Of a DNA stretch of 64,000 nucleotides, positions 55,890 through 64,000 are shown in pieces. Position 1 is the stretch's first letter; each line of letters begins with the position of its first letter. The position numbers were made by a program, and so were the translations under genes. Location: assembly GCA_011009095.1 (NCBI GenBank), contig VTPC01000505.1, forward strand, positions 114,353 to 178,352. The letters run 5' to 3'. Source of the DNA: Ignelater luminosus. Its lineage: Eukaryota > Arthropoda > Insecta > Coleoptera > Elateridae. Below the pieces are notes generated by a model that ran no database searches, was not told the DNA's origin, and saw only the letters and a program-made list of their open reading frames with translations.

Positions 55890-56000
55890 CTATCGATACG
55901 AGTAGGTATCGATGCTTTTCAATCGATACCCAGTAAGTATCGATACTTTACGGCCGATACTGTATCGAGTAAAAGTATCGATACCTTAGTGGTATCGTTT
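55890..56000. promoter_or_regulatory. Cluster of TATCGAT / CGATA sites
   Basis: At least eight CGATA or TATCG words in about 110 bp, four of them full ATCGAT palindromes with TAC/GTA flanks. In flies TATCGATA is the DREF site and clustered CGATA binds BEAF-32 at promoters and domain borders. A transposon with subterminal repeats is the main alternative. Confidence 0.45.
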
Positions 56001-57332
56001 TGTCCCTAGCCTTACTTTTCACAGTCGTGAGTCGACCGATGCGGTGCGGGTGTAGGTCGCCACGCGAGAACGTCAGAAGTTATACTGGACATGTTTTATA
56101 CACCCTGCGTGGTAATAAAATTCGTACCTGTGAAATTTTGAAATGGCGGACGTTTCGCTAGACACTCGTAATTTGCTGTACGTTTTGCTGGGTATTTATA
56201 TGCGCTGGACAGCCTCTTAATATTCCGTACAATACAGCGCAATGCTGTACGTATGGTCACCCTATTCAAAAGCCAGTTAAAAACCAAGCTCAGTTGGGCT
56301 AAGGGGCAGGGGGGGGGAGGGTAAAATATCTTAGTTGAATCTCTCAGTATAGACTCACTTACAGCAGGTAAAAAGAACAAGTGGTCTTACTAAGATACTA
56401 AAGACGTTTTTGGAAATTCGCTCTGAACGATCGGGTTTCAACCCAATTATAACCTAAGCGTTCGTTTATTCGACACGATTCGCTACCCAGCATTCGGAAA
56501 ACTACAGAACTGTAACCGGGATGCTTACCCGGTCAGTTTAAAGTAACCAAAAGTAACCCTGGTTGACGAGTAGGGTTGAATGGGTTAGTAGTAAATTGTG
56601 ACGTTTGTGAGATTAGAAAGTTCAAGATTCAAAAGCATCAAGGAATTTTTGCACGTAATTGTTTCAGCATGGATTCAAAACAAAGAATTGTAGCTATTGC
56701 TGCTAGTTTCCTTTTCTCTGGCGACTCTAAATGTGACGGAGAGAATATTATGATTGTTACTCATCAATTAAAAAAAATGAGAAAACATAAAAATTGTTCG
56801 GAAAATGTGGGTATCACCCGATTAACCTGACCAACCTGCTAATGTCGGATGCTTGACCAGGGTATATTACCAGGTTGAATTTCCGAAAACGCCTTAAGAA
56901 TAACTAATAAGAATTTCACTTTATTATTCTCATTTTGAATGTGGTAAAAAGAATGCAGCTATCTTAATACATTAACAGCTTGGTTTGGTTTAGAAATTAG
57001 GCTCAAACTAAATAAAACGCATCCGCAGTACTCTGATCGCGTTCAGAAAATAACAAAGAGCGCGTCTTACTACATTACTCTTGCAGGTTCAGATTTTGAA
57101 AGTATACCATTACCTATGTCCGGAGCACGATCTTTTATACCCAAACCTAGGCTGGGCACAAAAGAGTAAAAATAATAAAAATTGGTAAAAATTACATTTT
57201 TTATGAGGTTATTATAGTCAACCCAAGCGTTATTAATGTCAGTTATAACCGATATAGCACTCACAACATTCCTATTGTTTATTTTTTTAAAAGCTTCAAA
57301 GTTTGAACATCAAACTTTTAAAGTAAATATAG
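56001..57332. other. Intergenic, repeat-like, no confirmed gene
   Basis: Mixed composition. A G-run (CAGGGGGGGGAGGG near 56308) and repeated GTAACC/GGTTAC words around 56510-56580 and 56820-56880 suggest a mobile element. An 84-codon frame at 56576-56830 contains MDSKQRIVAIAASFLFSG, which faintly recalls a Harbinger transposase start, but that is not enough to call it. Confidence 0.35.
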
Positions 57333-57364
57333 TATCAGCATATAGGGATCCCTATATGCTGATA
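57333..57364. repeat. Perfect 32-bp palindrome
   Basis: Arms TATCAGCATATAGGGA and TCCCTATATGCTGATA with no spacer, centred on a BamHI-like GGATCC. Confidence 0.95.
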
Positions 57365-59527
57365 GTATATTTGTTTACAATTTCTGTGTTTACAACTCTG
57401 CTCCAAAGCGTTCAGAAAATTGTACAATAAAATTGAATTCGTTGCAATTGCTCTACTCCAGTTAATCTTCATGGATCTGGTGTTCTTTTTATTTCTGAAA
57501 AAAACACTTCGAAGATTTGTAAGAAACTGAAAATTGCAAATATGAATTAAATTTATGTAGTATGAATTTATAAAGTATAAGTTTATAACTTGACAGAAAA
57601 ACGGTTTTTAATGTTACAGGTTTATTTTAGGTAAAAATATTTTGAATTACAAATTAATATATGAAGCAAAATGCCACCCTGTTCATATTCAATTTCCAAG
57701 AATTTCATTCAAAATTACATATTTATTTGCAAATATTATCAACTTCAAGATTAAAATGTGTTTTTTAGTGTGTATTTTCCAGAAGCAATAATTCTTATAC
57801 ATTTCCAAAGTATTTTTGTTTTTTTAAGGAAATCCTGCCAAACTGTAACCGACGGTCTGAATCATCTCCATTTAATTCATGCATTAAGTGCACCTTATAA
57901 GGATGGTATTTCTCATGTTTAAATAATTTGACTACCGTTGAACGATCGGTATCATTATTCAATGTTAATTGTCTAGTGGAGACATGATTTTGTTTGCTTC
58001 TTTTTTAATTTTTAATGTTATTACTTTTGATAGGAACAAATGTTGATGTTATTAAACTTAATAAGTGTTTTTCTTAAATAATTGTTATGTAAGGTACCAA
58101 ATTTTTTACACCATCATTCAATCAGTGAAGAAGTCTATCAAAATCTGGAAAAAAACTGGAATTGTAATTTTAAAAATAATGATGCGACGTCATAGCTTAA
58201 GAACATGATCTGTCAAAAAACATTTTTTTGCTCACAAATGCCTCAATTGGAGAATAAAATCGATGTGTTCAAGTATTTTTCAAAAAAAGAATTATAACAA
58301 AATTATGAATTTTGTTCCAAACTTTATCGTCACTGTGTATAGGAACTCGACACAATTCGTAACTTAACCTACTTGGGCTTAACTCGCTTAACTGCATTTA
58401 TTAAAAAAAGGCCAAATTCAGTAATGATTTTTATTATGCATGTACAAAAAATAATGAATCAATATTATCTACATTAAGATGCAAATAAACTTTCAATTAC
58501 AGAAGTTAGAATTATTCTTAACAAAAAAACCAAACACATAGTCAATTCACTAAACAGAAACACAACAAAGCAATGTATATTATATAATTCACACAAAAGC
58601 AAATAACACAACTACTGACAATAATTAAATCTTATGACTGCAATTACATTTTTAAAAAATCGTATAAAATATTATGCTAAGCAAGAGTTTAAGTCGATCG
58701 TCTTTCTTATTAAGCATTAACATCTCAGAAAATACAATCTTTGCAACCAATTGGTGATCTGGATAATACAGACACTGCAAGGCCATAGTTTATTCCTGTA
58801 TTATTTTAAATAACAATACAGCATTTCTGAAATTACTATACAAATAATCCTCATTCTAATTAGAAGATAAAGGTACTTTGTTCTTTTTCTAGAAATCATC
58901 CCAAAACAGCACAGCATAAGGTATTTGCTTATTATTAATGTTATTTTATCATTTATCATTGGCAGTCTTAGTTGACAACCATATCTACAAATGTGGTGGT
59001 ATTGGTCTTGATGGTTTTTACAAGAAAATGATGTATTAGTATTACATTTATTGATTGTAAAATGTTTGTATTATCTAATTCTTTTGAAATGGTTTTTTAA
59101 ATCAAAGAATGCTTTGCCAACTAGATGCGGAAAATTGTGGTATTCTAGTATTAATTTTTAATATAATACGTGAACAAAGCAAATAAAAGTCTTTACTAAT
59201 ATATTTTTTAGTTAGTGATTTTCCAATGAGCATTTGATAATAACCATGGCTTTGCTTAAATGTATAACCGAACACTTGTATTTTTTAAATCAAGATGATA
59301 AAATATGAAGTCTAAACAATACATAAAAATAACTTGATTCAATGTGACTATTACAATTAGTTGAAGTTGAATCAAATCAAGTACCTAAATTTTGTAATTT
59401 TTACTATACGCTAGTGGGTTTACATTTAAAAAAAGCTTTTCAATAAATCTTTCATATTTTATCATCACATAATTTTGAACTTGATTTTTGAGGCAAATTA
59501 TAAGCTTTAAAGAACATGCTGTTAGTG
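57365..59527 (-). other. Tm1: Downstream region of tropomyosin, probable 3' UTR part
   Basis: AT-rich with no gene. The part next to 59528 should be 3' UTR for the most distal tropomyosin terminal exon. Extent cannot be seen. Confidence 0.4.
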
Positions 59528-59610
59528 TTAGTATCCAGCTAGATCGGCAACAGTTTGGTCCATTTCATCAGCAATTGCTTTGTATTTGCTTTTTTGTTGT
59601 AACAATTCAT
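59528..59610 (-). CDS. Tm1: Tropomyosin terminal exon, type A (distal)
   Basis: Encodes [20 protein letters not shown] and VADLAGY, stop TAA at 59528-59530. The ending -LAGY parallels the -LSGY / -LTGY ends of arthropod muscle tropomyosins. Confidence 0.9.
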
Positions 59611-62600
59611 CTGAAATTAATTTGATGTTAGTAATAACAAAACATAAATTTCGTCATTAATTATCAACATGTAACTATTTGCAACCAATTCATAAAGTTA
59701 TTTAAAAAGTTAAATAAAATAAAACAAAGAATTCTTACCGTAATAAAAGAAACAAAAACTAAATAATAGCAATAACTAAATAGATAATAAAACTCAACAA
59801 AAAGATAATAATCAAGTATATATTTACTTAAAATATATACAAAGAATTGTTAAAACATAAATGTACGAAAATAATACCCAGATCCTAGATGTTAAGAAAA
59901 ATAATTTCTAAAGACCGTGGCTTTTTTCTAAATACATTTCAAATTACACCAACAGTGACAAAGATCTTCTTGAGTCGCTGATACCTTGCCAGTCTACGTT
60001 ATTAGTAATTTAAAAAAAGTTATTTAATAGACGGTAAATAATAGGTGTGGTATAGTTTGCAAGAGAAATGAAAATGAAAGGTGATGTTTACAAAATGAGT
60101 TCGACGAAGGCGGTGTCCAAATCGTCTCCAATTTCCTTGTAGCGTTCCTTCTCGGCGACAAGTTCATCTATAAAATTAAGGATTATTAAATTAGTTTAAA
60201 AATTTTAAAATATAAAACTGCTAATATTAAAAACTCTTATTATTCATTTACAAACAATTATAAATTATCCTTCCTTTCTTGGACATTAAACTATTTCAGA
60301 AGGATTTCACATTTTCTGTCTGAGGTAATGCTTTATTATCTTTGTGCTATAAAATATTGTTTTGGCAAATTAATAATCTGATGTCTTTTGTTCGAGTTTG
60401 CTTCTAGTATAGACATTGAGAGTAGATATTTGACAATCAAACTGCCTTTTGTGAAAATTATTAGAACAGATCAAGTAGTAGTGTTATTAATATGAGAGAG
60501 TATAATGCTAATGTACAACAAAGTGTGTATTGTATGTTGTCGTTCCACTGCCAATGTACAGATTTGGCAGTTTAGAGATAAGTATTGTAGTGAAAATGCT
60601 ATTATATTGGGAATCCTACACCAAAACAATGAAGATGCAGGTTTACTGATAAAGTTCTGAAAACATGAATGTACATTGAAAACTTAAAAGTTAAAACCCT
60701 AGTTTTCTCAAAACCAATATTTTGTACATATATTGCTTTGGCATGTGTGAGATGAAGAAAAATTATAGATTTTTACTAAAAGCATAGATTATAGTTGATT
60801 AATAATATACAGCATGTCCAATTTATTTTGCTACGTGTAGGTAGGTAACACCTTAGGCAAATGATCAAATCTCAAATGTCACTTTTATTTATTAAATTTT
60901 TTTAAATAAATAAAGATCAAGGTTATATGAGACGAGATGTCATTACCTGTAATGTGGATAATTACTACATAAAGTATTTAAGAGTACATCATAAAAATGT
61001 AGCGGAGTATTGGCAAAATGCATTTATTTGTTTAAGGGCGAGTCCTAGTTGACAATCCGAGCATTTGGAGAATCAACAAAGCAGTGATTCCGATTATATG
61101 CATCAAAACGTGTGTTTGCCAACACTCCACCATATTGATTTAAGTATGTCACTCTTAAATGTCTCAGGACATTTTTGTCAAAATGATGGGCAATGTATAG
61201 TAAATTTTTAAAGTTTTGTTTTCTATTGCTATCCCTTTAAAAATTGGATAATATATTTTGTAATTATGAAGATATCCATGATATGCAAACTAAGTTGCCT
61301 ACCTACTTGTAGCAACCTAAATTGGGCATACTCTTTGCATGAGCTCATGTTTAAACAAGTTATGCCATGATGAGTGGCCATTCAGATTTGCATCACATAA
61401 TAAAAGCTTTTGACAAATTCAAAAGCACTACCATCAACTTGAAATTTAACTTTTGCTTTTGTAGTATTGTTATTTAAACACATATTTCGTTAAATTTATT
61501 TATAACCATCAATTTTTTAATTTTTATTTTTGTTAATTGTTTAAATTTATTGCAAATCTAACAAACATGACATTTTACCACTAATATACCAAAAAACGTT
61601 ATAATACAAACAAATCATTTAAAAGACATCAGAATATTTCTAAAATTACTTTGTAATTTTATATATTCAACATTCTGAAAACAATATCAAATTATTTACA
61701 TTTACCTCCAAAAACTATATCTACATTATTTTCAGAAATAAAAATTGTATTAAAAATGCATGAAGTTTTCTTAAAAATTATTTCATTGAGAAAATGTTTT
61801 ACCTTCCAATAATAATGTAGGTAGATATTCATAGTGATCGTAACAGCTAGCAGATAAATTAATCTTCACGCTGCATATTACTTATGAATTCTATCATGCT
61901 CCACTGCATGTTGCTTTTTGTATAAAAGTTATAGCAGTGATGGTCCACGACCTAATCTCGGGGTAAGCCAGATCTGTGCGATTGGTTTAAATTGTCAAAC
62001 TGTAAGGAAATTAACCAATCAGGCGGTTCTGGCCTACCCTAAAGTTATGGTGCAAACAGCTGTAATTCTTAGACTCATTCATTATTAAAATTTCTTCTTT
62101 GTAATTTAAGAATATTAACAAATTTGTTTAGTGTGTGTGGCCCATGAAAACACAGATGATCTTATCGGTTTAGTCGTAAAGGTGCCTCAAACATCCTTGA
62201 TCGTAACGAGTTCAGTTTAGATCTCTACATTCTAATAATACAAGTTTATTATTAAGACGAAAAGCAAACAACACTGTATTAGTACAAATTGCATAAAATG
62301 TTTGAAACCATGCTTTAAATGAAAAAGTGCTAAAAAAAAGTAAAACAAATAAAACAAACAAAAACTTAAAAAAAAGTGTTTTTCTTTATATTAGTTCAAC
62401 CACATAAAATACATAGTAATTTATTAGAAATATAAACAGACTAAAAATAAAATTTGCATATATAATAATACTCTTTACGAAAAAAAATGAAATTATGGAA
62501 TTTTTTCAAATGTGTATTATAAGTGAAAAAGGATGTTCATACTTATCCTACTTAAAAGTTACTATTATACCAAGCCCCGAAAAATAAACATCTTTATGCT

Positions 62601-63770
62601 TAAATTACTATTATTATAAAACAATATACAAAACAAACAATAAATAACTGTCATAATAATAATTATTATTAATAACACGCATAGCAAAAATGTAAAACTA
62701 TTCCAATTAACATGAATGAAAGTCACTTATAACACACATTATTAAAAAAAAAATTAAATTAAATATACAATGTGTAATTAACTAATTCCTAATAGTTATG
62801 GGGGAATGAGGGAATGTACAATATACAAAAATTTCCAAAAAATAATGATTAGTGTGATAAAAAAGGGTGGAAATTTAATGTTAATGAAGTTTGCAGAATT
62901 AACACATGGGTTAATGCTCAGTTCATAAGAAAATGGCAGTGTTGACCTATTGCAATTTTGTGGAGATCAACGATAAATTAATAATATGGCAAAATAATGC
63001 AAAATTCATTAAGATTAAATTATTGAATTATAAACAAAAAAAATTGATCAAATTTCATTAAATATTGCTCAAAATTAATGAAAATCAAGATAGAAAGCAC
63101 CTAATGCATCATAAATTTAGATGTTTTCCTAATTCATATAAAAAATAGTGCATGTTTTTTATCTGCTAATAATTAATCTGTAGCTAACTAATACCAGCTT
63201 GCGGTAAAAAAGTTAACAGAAAAAAATAATGCAAATTTTCTTTCTTTTGTGCAATTTGCAAAAAGTAAAGCAACCTTTAAAGCTTATTTATTATGATAGA
63301 AAGTATTATTTTAATAATAAATGCACTGCTTTTAAACCTACTTAAAATATTTAAGAAAAAATGCAGTCATTGTAAACTGCATAATGAGTAGTTTACCCGA
63401 CTGAAAAACAAAATGCCAAAATTGCTGGTATAATAGTAGGAATGTAGCTGGACATGAAAAACAGAACACAGTACATTAAGTTACATATTTTGGATATCAT
63501 GCAACGTAGCTTCCATCTCATCCGCTAATAGTTTGTTCTTTTCTTTTTCTGCCAATAGGTCATCTGCAAGGTTATTTTGTTAATATAACACTCAAAATCA
63601 AAAAGTAGAAAGATTAAATAAAAAAAGTTAATAAAATAAAAATGTAAAAAGCTTTTTCCTTAAATAACAACATAAAATTCACAAAAAAGAAAAGAAATAC
63701 CTTCAAGTTTGTCAACTTCCTTTTGAAGTTTCTGTACAGAACGTTCAGCAAACTCAGCGCGGGCTTCAGC
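59528..63770 (-). CDS. Tm1: Tropomyosin, 3' end with three alternative last exons
   Basis: Partial minus-strand gene running off the right edge. Tropomyosin is a coiled-coil dimer that lies along actin and controls myosin access. Visible are the penultimate exon (63770-63701, [20 protein letters not shown] then KLE) and three terminal exons (63563-63481, 60167-60088, 59610-59528). Each has a good acceptor, completes the same split Asp codon (G+AT) and ends in its own stop. They would therefore be spliced one at a time, giving different C-termini. The [16 protein letters not shown] segment resembles insect Tm1 more than Tm2 (which has AEHAEKQVKRLQKEVD). Use of each exon is expected to be muscle- or tissue-specific. 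Confidence 0.9.
59611..60087 (-). other. Intron/UTR between tropomyosin terminal exons A and B
   Basis: Would act as 3' UTR of transcripts ending in exon B or as intron for exon A. No other features. Confidence 0.6.
60088..60167 (-). CDS. Tm1: Tropomyosin terminal exon, type B
   Basis: Encodes [20 protein letters not shown] and FVELIL, stop TAA at 60088-60090. It is noticeably GC-richer than its surroundings and keeps the classic EKERYKxIGDDLD pattern, close to muscle-type ends. Confidence 0.9.
60168..63480 (-). other. Tropomyosin intron/UTR between terminal exons B and C
   Basis: 3.3 kb, AT-rich. The only visible structure is the inverted repeat at 61953-62047. No further terminal exon ending in a tropomyosin-like sequence was found in it. 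Confidence 0.55.
61953..62047. repeat. Small inverted repeat in tropomyosin intron
   Basis: Arms about 61953-61992 and 62008-62047: TCGGGGTAAGCCAGATCTGT then GCGATTGGTTTAA on the left, inverted on the right as TTAACCAATCAGGCGGTTCT then GGCCTACCCT. Loop about 15 bp. Probably a small MITE. Confidence 0.65.
63481..63563 (-). CDS. Tm1: Tropomyosin terminal exon, type C (proximal)
   Basis: Encodes [20 protein letters not shown] and LHDIQNM, stop TAA at 63481-63483. The acceptor (AACCTTGCAG) is short on pyrimidines. It lacks the terminal aromatic found in muscle types, so it could be a cytoplasmic form. Confidence 0.87.
63701..63770 (-). CDS. Tm1: Tropomyosin penultimate exon
   Basis: 23 codons in heptad register ([23 protein letters not shown]) plus G of a split Asp codon. 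Acceptor TTTTTGTAG, donor GAAG|GTATTT. This is the conserved exon that precedes alternative exon 9 in animal tropomyosins. Confidence 0.93.
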
Positions 63771-64000
63771 CTACAAAAATGAATATTATAAGATATCTGA
63801 TTTACTATAACTTAAACAATAATGTTTTATGAAGCACATAGTTTGTGTTAATGGCAAATATATATGTATAATACACAGGGATATGTCTTACTTAATTCTT
63901 TCTAATTGTATTTGTTTGTAATAAGATGATTGTGTGAATAGCAAATAGACTATAATTTACTATTTAATAAATAAATATTATAACAAAATGTTAAATTGCA
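63771..64000 (-). other. Tropomyosin intron running off the window
   Basis: 230 bp of AT-rich intron upstream of the penultimate exon. No exon seen before the edge. Confidence 0.7.

Noticed and set aside
1-64000. CRISPR arrays, bacterial operons, phage or plasmid functions
   Set aside because: Intron-containing animal genes throughout; no direct-repeat array with regular spacers, and no prokaryotic gene.
1-64000. Endogenous virus or LTR retrovirus
   Set aside because: No LTR pair, integrase or envelope-like frame seen; the only retroelement is of the non-LTR type.

Overview
The window is eukaryotic and almost certainly insect nuclear DNA. It is AT-rich, genes are split by GT-AG introns, and spacer and introns are full of decayed DNA transposons. 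The four host genes look like Jupiter, C3G/RAPGEF1, a kinesin-6 of the Subito/KIF20 type, and Tm1-type tropomyosin. The insect order cannot be fixed from the sequence alone. No bacterial operon, CRISPR array or plasmid feature is present. Exon junctions below were built by hand from splice signals, reading-frame continuity and family conservation.

Layout: 1-1250 is a dead mariner/Tc1-like element cut by the left window edge. 5628-7148 (minus) holds the two 3' coding exons of a Jupiter-like microtubule protein. 8-20 kb is mostly repeats: a 1.6 kb inverted-repeat unit with two tRNA-Arg-like sequences, a tandem duplication, and a pogo-derived element that keeps a transposase DNA-binding domain. 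21976-37380 (plus) is nearly all of the Rap1 exchange factor C3G in 15 exons, with SH3/Crk-binding proline motifs, an N-terminal REM domain and a CDC25 GEF domain. A possible 5' exon lies at 17480-17708. Its introns carry a hAT-type foldback with a clear 8-bp target duplication, a Tigger-like MITE and a hAT transposase remnant. About 5.4 kb of gene-free AT-rich DNA follows, probably long 3' UTR.

43-50 kb is a transposon graveyard: a long hairpin, a second copy of the hAT foldback, and pieces of a non-LTR retrotransposon (endonuclease, RT and RNase H, minus strand) with a 1652-bp Tc1 copy between them. 51568-54819 (minus) is the complete four-exon kinesin-6 gene, with a nested foldback in intron 1. 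59528-63770 (minus) is the 3' end of a tropomyosin gene: the penultimate exon plus three mutually exclusive terminal exons, each with its own stop. The rest of the gene is past the right edge.

Jupiter, the kinesin-6 and tropomyosin all act on or along the cytoskeleton, and C3G signals to Rap1 in adhesion and cytoskeletal control. This shared theme is probably coincidence and not an operon-like arrangement. I found no new multi-gene system. The most worthwhile leads are an in-frame 15-nt microexon in the C3G REM domain, a Jupiter form with two NPL-type C-terminal motifs, a cluster of TATCGAT sites upstream of the kinesin, and several long hairpins that could make small RNAs.
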